Positions 48,501 through 59,864 are shown, counted from the first letter of the stretch. The stretch: 64,000 nt of DNA from Macrotrachela quadricornifera (GCA_022393335.1 JAJEKB010001448.1:585561-649560), one strand, 5' to 3'. The notes: generated by a model not told the origin, from the letters alone. Numbers and translations are program-made.

Positions 48501-50764
48501 TCAAAGAAAAAATAGATAATAAATTAAATTATGAATCTTTGAATATGTTACAATACGATAAAATCAATATTTATGAATGTCAATAGCAGAGATGATATAT
48601 AAAAAGTATGAGAATCTTCAGAAGATTCATAGATATTTTAAATAAAAATTAGCTCAAAGACATCTAATTCGTTTATATGTATGTCGGCTTTCCTGTATAG
48701 CTTGTTAATCGCGGTAATTACCTAGAAACACGTTTTCAGCTGCAGTTCGGTTTACAAAATGTCATGTGCAATTGATATCATTAATCATCAGACAAATGGG
48801 AAAATTTAAAATTTATTATGAGAAATTTTCTTTATGAAATTATTTCAGATTAGAAATGACATATAGTTCACTATTAAACAAAATAATTTGCATTGACCTA
48901 ATGAATTAATAGTTCCGATTCCTTTCGCAATTAAAGTGTTTTATTCCACGATTTCGGTTCTTGATTGCTGTTTCCAGAAATTGCCAAACTTTATCTAACT
49001 GGCAGCAACATTCACATTTTGCACTTCAGCCCATAGTTACACCCAAACTTTGCACTCTACTAATTTATTGAGGAAATATGATAGCTATCGAACACTAAAT
49101 TTAAGACTAATAATTGGTGATAGTGGACATACGAGGATTTCGCCCGGAGTAATTCTCAGCTTTTGAACTGATATTTTTCCGATAAGTAAAGTCTAGTAAG
49201 ACAAGAAAAATTCCAAAAGAACAAGCACCCGTGGACCTTTCTTCCTGCATTATGAACATATGGCTGAACATACTATCTATGATAAGATATTCACATACAG
49301 GTTTTGTAACTTGTATGCTAGCTTGAAAACTTCAATCCAACCGAATGCGTCATTCGCAAAATATTCGTTTTCAAGGTAGTACAATATTTTTATATGTACG
49401 CAAGATGGCAGTACCTTCTTGAAAATATAATATCTGAAGAAAAACGTATTCGTTTTGGAGGAAACTTTCAGGTAAGTATACAGGTCACAAAAAGCCTGCA
49501 TGTGGGCAGAATTTTAGGTCGGAATTTTTTCATTCGATTTTACTGTGAATATCTCATTATAGAATGTATATCCACTAATGTGACCATAACTCAAAAGAAA
49601 AGCCCATAAACATTTGTTCTTTTAGGTTTTTTCTTGTCTTACTGAACTCTACTTATCGACAAAATATCAGTTCAAAAGCTAAGAATTACTTCAAAGGCTT
49701 TTCTCGTTAACTTAGTATTAAATTTGATTAATTCTATTTTAATCTAAATCTAATAGATAAAAACTAAATTTTTTTAATTATTATTGTACTTGTTGTTGAT
49801 AAATTTGCTAAACCCAAGATGAGTGCAGCAATTAATGCTCCTATGATAATAGCAGCAATTAAACACGAACATATACACCATGCACAACATAAACGAGGTA
49901 AACAAAGGAAATTTCTAAAAAATAAAATAAAATGAAAATAGTAAATAAATAAATATTAATTGACTTTTTTTTCTTTTTTTCGTCAATTGATAATGCATGA
50001 TCATGTTTATTTAATAAATTTGAACAAGAATTTATCTTTAAAAAAGAAAAAAATTCGTTTTTTTGTTAAATAAAATAATATAAATCTTACAGAAAAAGTT
50101 TTAAGATAATTATTGGAAAAAAATGTATCAAAAATAGTTTTATTACTCTATAAATAAAAAACATTTCAAATTATATTTATTAACAAATAATTACACTAAC
50201 CAATATATGAATATCATCAGAAGAAGATGATAAATTTTCTTGAGAATATAATTGATTTTTATTTTCATTTAATTTTTGTTTTCTTATTATTAAATTTGGA
50301 GAAGAATTCTAATTGAATAAATAATTTATTTAATATAATTTAAATTATATATAAACAAACCAAATATGAAATAGTATTTAAAGATGAGATTTTATTTGGT
50401 TGTGTAAATGAATTTTTATTTAATAAACTATTAACATAATTTAAATTAGATTTTTCATTTTTTCCCGTTATTAATAAAGACTAAATATTAAAAAAAAATA
50501 TTAAATAATTATTTCTCCTTAATTAACTTGTTTTTTTCCAAAAGAATTAGATTGTATTAATTGATTATGTGATGTTCTTAATATTGAAAATGAATTATTT
50601 GATTTAATAAATCCTAATGTTGGATTTGGCTGAAAATAAAAAGATTTTTTTTTCTTTATTATTTTTGAATAGATATTCTAATAGAAAAAAATTCGAACCT
50701 GATCATGATTAAAATTAGTTAAAGATTTTCGTCGAGTTCGTAATACGTCTACTCTATTATACAT
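45594..50764 (-). CDS. Type II membrane mucin with C-terminal uromodulin-like D8C domain, 11 exons
   Basis: Exons: 50764-50699, 50629-50528, 50480-50361, 50308-50201, 50147-50091, 50035-49965, 49914-49790, 48384-48349, 48163-47831, 46125-46096 and 46033-45594. All are GT-AG and phases agree throughout, giving 495 residues. Residues 1-175 are polar Ser/Asn-rich with no signal peptide (MYNRVDVLRTRRKSLTNF). A Lys run and Cys-rich turn (CLPRLCCAWCICSC) lead into a membrane span at about 187-206 (LIAAIIIGALIAALILGLA). About 217-375 is almost pure Thr/Ser with Ala and Val, a mucin stalk. The end is a D8C domain: CSSYTLITD, PTWVRFNGAAGTM, CNANAPGWYSGIYPSSAGQT and CNGYYVFALISPPACTLRYC. It matches the uromodulin/GP2/OIT3 Cys pattern. 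Alternatively, the cytoplasmic and stalk parts could be two genes, if the 49790 donor is not used and the frame stops just downstream. Matching phase across the 1.4 kb intron favours one gene. Confidence 0.78.
47831..48163 (-). repeat. Thr-rich mucin-repeat exon (low-complexity coding repeat)
   Basis: 333 nt of imperfect ACA/ACT/AGT codons, with loose ~36-60 nt repeat units (for example the recurring phrase GCTACAACAACAACA). It encodes 111 residues of Thr/Ser, the O-glycosylated stalk of the mucin above. The opposite strand appears as a long Val/Leu-rich open frame, which is an artefact. Confidence 0.75.
49148..49690. mobile_element. ~543 bp near-complete palindrome inside a mucin intron
   Basis: The left arm begins AGTAATTCTCAGCTTTTG and the right arm ends as the reverse complement of AGTAATTCTTAGCTTTTG. 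Arm similarity (TTTTGAACTGATATTTT, AGTAAGACAAGAAAAA, GATATTCACA, AAAACTTC-like blocks) continues almost to the centre near 49415. No coding capacity. TA at 49150-49151 and 49687-49688 could be the target duplication, which would move the ends inward by about 4 bp. Confidence 0.72.
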
Positions 50765-51477
50765 TGATATATGTTTAATGAAAAGAATTTCTCATTTTTG
50801 AAACAAAATAAAAAAACAATTCCATGATATGAATTAGAATATTTCACAAAAAGGTTTCTTTTATTGAATATTCTTTGAAATTCAATTTATTTATTTAATG
50901 AAAAAAAAAATTTCTTTCATCTATTTGAAAAACTAACGAATTATTCGAAATAAAATGAAATTCGATCAATATATATTTATACATAAAAAAAGTACATTGA
51001 ATTATTTTTTAATTTTTATATTAATCAATATGTAGATTATAACTTCGTCAAATGTTAAGTGACATCGAAAGTACATAAAAAGTCATTTTTTTTTTTTATT
51101 TTATATTTTCGATTTAAACATCAGAGACGAATACAGAATGGCAGCTTCAATTATGTCTGGCTCTGGAATACAACGGAGAGCAGTAGTAAAAGTAGACGAA
51201 TATAAGGTTTCCTTGCTCAGAAATAGGTGTCTGCCACTCACAAAGTCATCTCTGACAGGAGAAGATCTCCAAGTGCTGGCTTAAGATTGAGGCTAATTCA
51301 ATAAAAAGTTATAGTCAAAATATTTTTTTCGCTCATTGAGTCATATATATAACTACACAATTTTTCTTAAATATTATTTTTTTTTCTGGGCATATTATCT
51401 AATGGCAACAATAGCAAAGACATCTATGCAGTGAAATTTTGTCCTATACCTCTCGTTTCAAGATAGACGAATCCTTA
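50765..51477. other. Upstream region of the membrane mucin with a GC-richer patch
   Basis: The first ~350 bp is AT-rich and should hold the mucin promoter. At 51120-51290 a less AT-biased segment has weakly inverted ends (TCAGAGACGA... versus the reverse complement TCAGAGATGA...). It is followed at about 51301 by AAAAGTTATAGTCAAAATA, which matches the inner terminal sequence of the 42637-43629 element. Probably a repeat relic. Confidence 0.4.
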
Positions 51478-51798
51478 CGGTTATCTAAATAATTTCCGAT
51501 AGAAATAAGGTATAGAGCTGTGATTTTCACCATTGAAAAGAGGAGTTTTGCAGCTATCGCGACACGTAAGAACTAGTACTCTTCCATAAGTTCCTGCGAA
51601 TTTTCTAGAGACCGAAATTATTGAAAAACAAGTTTCTTTCACAATTTCTTTTGAGAATTTTTTGTTTTCCAAAACTTCAGAGAAACGTATTGAAAAATAA
51701 TGTTTCCTACGCATCTCGATGGCTCCAAAACTTGCCTTTTCAATAGTGAAAAGAACCGTTCTTTACCTTCTTCCCATCGGAAGTTATTTATATAACCG
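51478..51798. mobile_element. 321 bp MITE with TA target duplication
   Basis: The ends are CGGTTATCTAAATAATTTCC at 51478 and an inverted copy (CGGTTATATAAATAACTTCC) ending at 51798, each flanked by TA. Arm similarity of about 80 bp continues through AAGGTA, TTTTCAC and ATTGAAAAG. No protein encoded. Confidence 0.75.
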
Positions 51799-52631
51799 TA
51801 AGATCTTTTCTATTTTGAAATGGATAATACTATTATGTTTTAAAAATTCCTTGTTATTATCCAACTTCTTGACGTAATATCTTTAAAAATATTCTTTAAT
51901 GCACAATCAATGATTAGGAAGTGAATTTTTGTTGACAATCCAGTATACTTGGTTTTCAGCAAGCTATTTATCAAAAGATACTAATACTTCTGAGATTATT
52001 CAGGACATCAGTTTTTCTTTCAATGAAGACATTTGTTCTTTGCCTAAGTGTATTGACTCTTCTTTTATGCCTTACAGTTATTATGATCGTGAAGTTTGTT
52101 CAATCACACGTTTGGACTGTTGATTGGTTTGATCTTTGTTCGGAATTAGGAAGTTGCCCTCAACTATATAAATGTCTTTGCTATTTCTATCATCAGGTGA
52201 TATTTATAGAAATGCATACGATATTTTAGAATAAGTGTTATGACTATACACTTTTTATAAAATCAGCCTCAGCCGATAATTGTTTCATAGTTGATATATA
52301 GGCACTTAGCGTAGCTAAGTCGCATAATCCCAGCTTCAATCTCGAGTCAACACTTGGGGACTTTTCCTTGTCAGATATTTGCAAGATATTAAATATTGCA
52401 ATCATCATGATTCATCCGACATCAATACTAATATAATTAGATTTATATTTTCCGAGCCTTTCGAACAATTGAATTTATCATTCATTATCTTCACTTAAAA
52501 ATCAAGAATTTGTAAGAAAAACATTTGTATCGTACCGATTTTTTGTTATACCCTTTCAAAAAAAAAAAAATAAAACTAAATAGATAGAATGAAGACTCAC
52601 TGTAAATATTAGCTTGAGAAACAAATTATCT
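51799..52631. other. Spacer without supported gene
   Basis: Short open frames at 51929-52229 overlap each other, lack splice context and have no recognisable domain. Nothing else seen. Confidence 0.35.
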
Positions 52632-52635
52632 TTAA

Positions 52636-53105
52636 CCAATTCAACTCGATGTGAGCCACTGGTGGCTCATGGTATATTCTAACAAGAGAAATGGTATATA
52701 AACTATTTTTTTCATTTTTTCTACGCAGCAAAGAGCAAGAGTAAGTTCTTCACCTATTCCGTTCATGCCAATGTTTCAATCATCTTTTTATGTATAGCAA
52801 TGCTTTTCGTTGGAATAATCAAGACAGAAACCTTTTATTCCTTTTGCTGCTATTGCACTTACTTCTCTTGACTCTTATTTTCTCGTAGCAACCAGCTCAA
52901 CACCTTCGAACATTACATGTAGGTCCCTCTACTTCCTCTAGCTTGTGATCAGTGATTTTATGTTTTGATTGTCATGTTGATTGCTTTCTGGAGCCAGATT
53001 TAAGGTTTTCAGAGGGTGTACTAAGGAGTAAAGACCGCTTTCGCGAAACTACAGAATGGACACTTTGTTTTGTGTGTAATTTTTCTTGAATATTAATTAG
53101 CTATT
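52636..53105 (-). mobile_element. piggyBac end fragment F2 (transposase C-terminus side)
   Basis: TTAA at 52632-52635 is followed by CCAATTCAACTCGATGTGAG, the family terminal motif. The complement of about 52790-53090 retains the Cys-rich C-terminal finger region in mutated form, homologous to 36720-37030. It is truncated at about 53105, where an unrelated GC-rich stretch begins. Confidence 0.68.
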
Positions 53106-53189
53106 TACAAGTGGCGTTTAGTGGCGGCGCCAGGGGAGACTGAGCTCCCACGCTCTCCAGATTGAAATTTCTGGCACCGTCTCTTAGCC

Positions 53190-53690
53190 GAATACCTTAG
53201 TATCGTCAGACAAATAATATGAAACAAACGTTGAAGTTAAATACTAAAACTGATCAAAATAAAATCATATCAAACGATAGATTTCAAACAGAAAGTTCAA
53301 ATAGTGTAAATTTTTATCAACACAAAAAAATATTTTGTCTGATGAAATAATTTCTTTTTCTGAACACTTCATGTAAATTCCTTGTTTTGATTAAATTAAG
53401 TAAAAAAAAACAGAGTGCTTACATTAAGAAAGCAAGAGAATGAAAGTTATCAAAAAAACCAATTAGTTTTGAAAAAAAATTGATATGATTGTAGAGTATC
53501 AATGATTGTATTACAAAAACCAAAAATAAGCTGAAATGAACGCTGTTGAACAAATATTTGAGTCTTTCTATTAAAAATTACTGCAAGCGATGGTTGATTT
53601 AGGATTAAGATACTTCACGTTTTTGTAAAAGGTGATGAGGTTTACCCACAATTACGTATCTATCAAAAATATGCGCTTAGACGTCAATAC
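53190..53690 (+). repeat. Dispersed repeat R1, copy 1, cut by the assembly gap
   Basis: It matches the reverse complement of 60340-60880. Shared blocks include GAAGTTAAATA, GATCAAAATAAAATCATAT, AACGATAGATTT, AGTGTAAATTTTTATCA, TTACATTAAGAAAGCAA and AAAAATATGCGCTT. The match runs straight into the N run. Diverged, with no intact frame. Confidence 0.7.
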
Positions 53691-53700
53691 NNNNNNNNNN
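53691..53700. other. Assembly gap (10 N)
   Basis: Ten N mark an unresolved join of unknown true length, exactly at a boundary between repeat R1 and AT-rich sequence next to a piggyBac derivative. Confidence 0.99.
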
Positions 53701-53774
53701 AATAAATAAAATCTTAAGAATAACTTCCTCATCTTTTCTTTTTTTTTCATAAAGATCAATTGATTTTAATGTAA

Positions 53775-54325
53775 CACATTCAATCTGATGTAACCTACCA
53801 GTGGATTGTACTATATTTTAAGAAGAAACTGTATAGAAAAACACTTATTTTGTGTCTTTTTCTTATACTAGAGGTTACATATGATATGCCATCTACTCTG
53901 TCTTTAGTGTTTTTCAAATCCTTTATTCCATAACATCATGATTCTCGTTAAAACAATCAAGACAAAAAACCTTGTCACAATCGGAGCACGAAGCTTTTTT
54001 GGTATTGCTAGACTCATTTCTCTTGATTGTTGTTGTCTAATTTTCTCGTAACAGCCAGCATAGCATCTTCAAACATCGCGAGCAGATTCTTCTTTTTCTC
54101 GCGCATATTTCGTATAATAGTAAAAGGAACGAAAAAGTAATTTGCATGATTATTCAGTTCGTCAGAACAAAATGACTCATTATGTAGTGATATAAAGAAA
54201 AGGACAATAAATAAGCAGTAGAAGATAACGAAAAGGTCATTAAGTACGTTTTTTAGAAGCTAAATGCCCATGAAAATGAACATCTTGAAAAAATTTTCTA
54301 AGAAAACTGAATCGGGTCGAATGCG
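53775..54325. mobile_element. 551 bp internally deleted piggyBac derivative F3
   Basis: The left end CACATTCAATCTGATG follows GTAA (a mutated TTAA), and the right end, read inward, is CGCATTCGACCCGATT, followed by TTAA at 54326-54329. The left half matches the finger end of the transposase relic at 36.5-36.9 kb. The right half matches sequence upstream of that transposase (38470-38620, for example AGTGATATAAAGAAAAG and AACGAAAAGGTCATTA). The whole catalytic core is missing, so this is a non-autonomous derivative. Confidence 0.72.
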
Positions 54326-54902
54326 TTAACCCTTGTCGGATGAATAGTTTTTTTTAAAACTGCTTGTCACCAGACGACGCGAATTTGTGTTTAGAAAAAT
54401 CTTGATCAGTTGATCGCATTTGATAAATGGTATAAAATGCTTTTTTTTACATAAAAAGTCACGAAGAACAAAAGATGACCATCTAAAATTCATGCGTACT
54501 ATTTTTCTTTATGGTCCTGTTATCGTACAGTGATATTATGATCTATCACGTTTGTTTTCTTATATTCTTTCAGGAACTTTCTAGTAGATTCGAGAAATTA
54601 TTGAAAAATATGAAAATCAGGTACAAGGTTCAATTGATCAATACTTTCTAAAAGTCCACTTCAAACTATCAGCACGGCATTTTCCTTCATACACTGTATC
54701 AACAACAATTTAAGTAAATCGAAAAAGAGATGTTTTATATGAATGCATTAAATGTAATGTAATTTGTTTTAAAGACTATCCCACTCTAAAAGAAATTTTA
54801 TATAATTTCAATATAATATATTCTAAGATGGTTTTCCGACAGATAAAGAAAATTAATCACAGTTGAAAAATTTTTTTTTTCAATAAATAAATAAATAATT
54901 AA

Positions 54903-56605
54903 TTATTTTGATGCAACAATAATAATAACATTAGACTGAAGTTGAAAAGAGTCATTAAAATTAGGTGTAAAACCATATTCTTCATGTAAAATTTTTTGTG
55001 TTTGTTTTTTAGCTTTAAGAAAAAGTTCTTCATCATTGAACCATGAAGCAATTCGAGAAAAACTTAAAAATGTTCGAATATCTGGAAATAACATTGGAAG
55101 TTCAATTGAAATAAATTCTTTTATAGTAAAACCTTGATCAATAAACATTTGTTTTGTTGTTTCTTCATTTGAACATGAAAATGATACATCTGTTTCAAGA
55201 TTTGATAAAGGAATTTCTTCACCATCACTCATATATATATTAATACGTTTTAATAAACTAAGAAATGGTACTTGATTTGGATTAGGCCAATGGCATGTTA
55301 TTAATAATCCATCATTATTAAGATGTTTAGAAAATTCTTTTATTAAACTTATTTTATCGGATATATATGGTAATACTAATGAACTTATTACTATATCATA
55401 AATATTATTATCTGGTAAATAATTACTTATATTAAAATCAACATTAAAATCATTAAGATTTAATTTATTCAAACGTTGTTTAGCTAATGAAATCATTCCA
55501 ATTGATGAATCAATTCCTTCAAATTTAACATTCAATATATTATTCTCTTTTATTAATTTAACAATAGTTAATAATGGTTCTCCAGGACCTATAATATATA
55601 TAGATATGTATCATCTATTGAAAATCGATATTAATCAGATAGATATGGGATGAACCATAAGTAACGAAAAAATAAAGAATTTGAATATCATCATTCGTTT
55701 TCTATTGTATAGGAGTAATTTTCGTTCCTGTAAATAAAGTATCATCATGTTCTTCTAAAATAGATTTTAATCCTTTATGAGTTTCGAGGAAGTGTTCATA
55801 GAGTAATCAATAAATATCTTTCTATTTCTAATTAATCCTGAACTTTGATCTATATGTGCTAATCGTACGGAATAGTCCAAAAATAATCTGATAATGTTTG
55901 ATTGGAAATAACGTTTGATAGAAATCTGCAGTTTTTATCAATATGTACGAAAAATATTTGTTTTGAAGAATATTTCAATAGCTATTTTCAAACAGACACC
56001 TATTTTGATAAGTTTTCGTAATAATTTCAGCTCAAAATATACTGAAATGCGGTCCGAAGAAAGCGAAGTTTGTAGGAAAATATGTACGTATCTCTAATAA
56101 TCTCCCAAGCTTATATCTTAATGATACTTCTCTGTCTTGTCTCTATCAAACATTATTTTTAATCAAAGATTGTCAGATTACTACTAAACCAGTCTGTATA
56201 TCTTAAATGCAATGTTTTGTCCTGATTTTTTGTATTGTTAGTATGTGAAATTAGAATTTGAATGACGTTTGTTCATCGGTCGATGAGCATTTCCTTGAAA
56301 TACATAATGATACTTCAAAATACTATTCATAATTATTTTTCTTATGAATAAAAAAATCTCTGAATTCATCCTATATAATAGAAAGAGATGAAAATATTCA
56401 AATTCTTTATCATTTTACCAATATGAAAATATATACTTTAAATTTTATTTTTACCTGTTCCATAATCAACAATTTTATATTGATCTTTTTTATTATGTTT
56501 AATATAATCAATAATTATATTTCCTATAAAACGATAAAATAATTCAAATCTTGGTAAAAGAATATCTTCATAAGAATCGGATAATAACGACCATTCATCA
56601 TCCAT
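54903..56605 (-). CDS. SAM-dependent methyltransferase
   Basis: Two exons, 56605-56455 and 55588-54903, with an 866-nt GT-AG intron that splits a Gly codon, giving 278 residues. Motif I (SAM-binding loop) spans the junction as IVDYGTGPGEP at about 45-55. An acidic loop GIDSS follows the second strand, then IYDIVISSLVLPYI, LLITCHWPNPNQ and a C-terminal helical part ending QSNVIIIVASK. This is a class I Rossmann-type methyltransferase of the Methyltransf_11/25 kind. Substrate is unknown and there is no signal peptide, so it is probably cytosolic. The intron is long for this genome and contains a short foreign-looking open piece near 55709-55800. The gene sits between two outward-facing piggyBac ends (52.6 and 57.7 kb). 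Confidence 0.88.
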
Positions 56606-57279
56606 ATTTATATATTATAAATCTAAATATTCAAATGATTTAATTCATATATGAATTTCTTTTTTATCATAACACGCATTCTCTCGATAGATATACATTG
56701 AATCATGAAGTTATGTTTAATAAATGAATGTCTTCATTGGTATGATAAGATGTTAATAATAAACCAATTGAAGAATAACAAATACGATAGATGTCCTATA
56801 ATTACAAAAGATTATAAATTTTTCAAAACAATTTTAATTGTTTCATAGGTCTCTACATAGAACAAAAAATACTGTAAGCTCTTTTCAATTAAGATAGAGA
56901 ACATGTGATTAGAAAAAAAAAATAAATGAACAAATCGCTATAATGATTTTTATGTCCGGCCAACGACAGTAGATTGGATTCTGATTCCGTGTCATATATT
57001 CAGCGAAGACAGAATATTTTTTGTGATGATATGCTTTAGGAAAGTATACAATATGTCATCTGCTTGATAATAATACCGTTTTATATCTAATTAATCCATT
57101 TATCACGATTCAGTTTTCTTGGGAAAAGTCTTCGAAATATCCATTTTTATCAAGACTTAACTTCTAATAAATGCGCTTTGTGACCTTTTTTTATTATATT
57201 CTACCGATTATTCACTGTTCTCTTCTTTGTATCATCACATAATGATAAGCGATCTTTACTACTTAGTACACCATTTGAA

Positions 57280-57683
57280 AACATCAAATCTGACTTCAGA
57301 AAGCAGTCAACAGACATTCGAAACGTAAAATCGCTGATCACAAGCTAGAAGAAATAGAAGAATCTACACGCAATGTCCGAAAATGTTGTGCTGGTTGCTA
57401 TGAGAAAATCAGAAAACAAAAGTCAAGAGAAGCAAGTCCAGTAGTAGCAGAAAGAATAAAAGGTTTCTATCCTGATTGCGACAAATTCGTTTGTCTTGAT
57501 TATTTCAACGAAGAGCATTCCTGTACATAAAAAGATGATTGAAGTATTGACGAGAACGGATTAGGTGAAGGTCTTACCGTCGCTCTTTAATGAGTAAAGA
57601 AAAGAAAAAAAACCGATTCATATATGATTTCTCTTGTTAGAATATACCATGAATCACCGATAGCTCACATCGTGTTGAATGAG
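57280..57683 (+). mobile_element. piggyBac end fragment F4 with an intact C-terminal finger
   Basis: A plus-strand frame at 57300-57530 encodes the transposase C-terminus: RHSKRKIADHKLEE, KCCAGCYEK, FYPDCDKFVCLDYF, and a stop after HSCT. All zinc-type Cys are kept, unlike the copies at 36.7 and 52.9 kb. The element ends in the inverted terminal motif (GCTCACATCGTGTTGAATG) and then TTAA at 57684-57687. The 5' part and catalytic core are absent. Confidence 0.7.
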
Positions 57684-57687
57684 TTAA

Positions 57688-59864
57688 ACAGTGTAGAAAA
57701 TAGAAGATTTTGTAATCTTTTTTTTCATCTAAAAGTATTTATCATACATAATATCATCAGAATATGATATTTATAGATGAAAATTCTCGGTTTTTTCCAA
57801 GTATCAATCCGTTGTTCTAGTAATGATATGATTAGCAATCTAAATACAATTAAACACAAATGTTGTGAATTTCAACTATTTGTTGCATGCTCGATAATAA
57901 TCATAAATACCTTTAAAAAAGTTTAATAATTGGAAAGATCACTTAAAATCATCTAAACTCATTGTCAATCACAATATTACAGTACAATGTTTCGCACTTG
58001 CATTACTATGTGTTGTCTTTTCAGCACACGAATCCAAATGAAACCATTCGGTATTAAGTGCCGAATCAGAGTCTGAATGTAGTACATGTCTGGACAGGAG
58101 TCTTTCACATAGAATTTGCAAAACTGTTCTCTTTATAAAGATATTTTTAACTCTCTAATGTAATTTTTGGATAATATTCAATTATTGTTGAGCAATATAA
58201 AACTGTTTTGAAGTATTGAAACTGCACTACTCCCAAAGGTCATCCTCATCTAATCTTCATAAAAAAAATTATTTTTGAAGAAGCTTTCATTTTTTTGAAA
58301 ATGGTATACGATCAATTCTGCGCAAATGAAAACTATTCTTGTGCAAAACAAGTCGCATGTTCGTCTGATCATGAGAAAGCTTCGCATCGTGTCCTCATTT
58401 TGAAAAGTGATTATGAACATAATTTGTCGTTTTTCTTCGTTTGTATTTGTATTCATTAGTGAATTATAATTCGGTTATTTTCTTATCAAAGTAAGATCAC
58501 AAATTTTCTTTTAATATTCGATGAATTTCTTTGGTTTAAACTTCCAACTGACGTAAACGCTTTTCTTTCAATTTATGTTTGATTTTTTCGACAAAAAATA
58601 TATTTGAATCACATAGAATTAGTGACGATTTTAACGAAATACTCAAATCTCTATTTTCACATATTAGCCTGTCTGTAGGGCTAAGAGAGAGAACGAAAGT
58701 GAGAAAAAAGGAAAAAATGTAATATATCATCACATTATTAATATAACGCATCATGGACCATGAAAAGAAAAAAGAAAGAAGAAAAATATGATCCTACATC
58801 ACACTTTTAACAAAATGCGCAAAAAAGAAAGTCATAACTTGAGTCATTGCTAACATCACATGCTTGATACTGCTTTACACTCGATGATACCAGGCAACTA
58901 AAATATATTTATTTGAATAGTAATCTTTAATAGTTTGAACAAATGTGTATTTAGTATTTGTTAATTCGATCGAAATTTTTATTTAAAAAATTCTAGAAGA
59001 GTTGCTTCATGGAATATTTTTATTAAAATGAATTATATTCGAAAAAGATTTTTTTAAAATCTTGAAGAAATCCTCGAACATCGATATGTTAAATGTTTCA
59101 GAATATTTGTAACATATATGTTTTAGGAATTTTTTTCTTGTTTTAAAGAAGATTTTATTATTTAATCGAAAATAAATGAATTAAACATAATATTTCATCA
59201 TCAATAAACAATAAAAACATTAAAGATTCATCAGTCAAATATAAAGTTCGATTAAATTTTCAACGTTTTATTATAATGAATATTATTAATCTATTTATAT
59301 ACAAATATTATCAAAAACGATTATATAAACATCCAGGTAATTTTGTCTATTTGATGAAAACAAATGATTTATTTGTGAACAAGAAAATATTTTTCACCTT
59401 AAATAATAATAGTAAATAAAAACAAAACTTCTTCATCATATAAAATATTTCTTTATATAAAGAAAAATATTTCAAGATAAATATTTATTTTCTAGTAAAA
59501 TTTCTCAATTAACTTATGAAAGTTTTTCAAATACATATTTGAATTATTTATTTCGATTTCTCATATGTAAATCAATCAATTAAAAAATCTTTTTAAGAAT
59601 AGTTTCAATTTATTTCATCGAATAAATAATGATACTTCAAAATAATATTTGTTTACATCATTGAAATGAGAAATAAATGTTTGAATAGTTATGTATAATT
59701 AATGGAAATTGTTCTTTATGAAAACAAAAAGAAAAGATGAGAAAATTATTCTTAAAATTTTATTTATTAATTAATAAAACATAAATTTATTTATTTATTA
59801 CAATATAACAAATAAGTAAAAGAATGTTTTTGTTTGTTGGAAATAATTTTTAAAATCTAATTAA
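57688..59864. other. AT-rich intergenic stretch
   Basis: Nothing recognisable. Short open frames near 58250-58754 have no splice context or domain. Confidence 0.4.

Noticed and set aside
51929..52229. Two overlapping plus-strand open frames
   Set aside because: They overlap in different frames with no recognisable motif, typical of chance frames.
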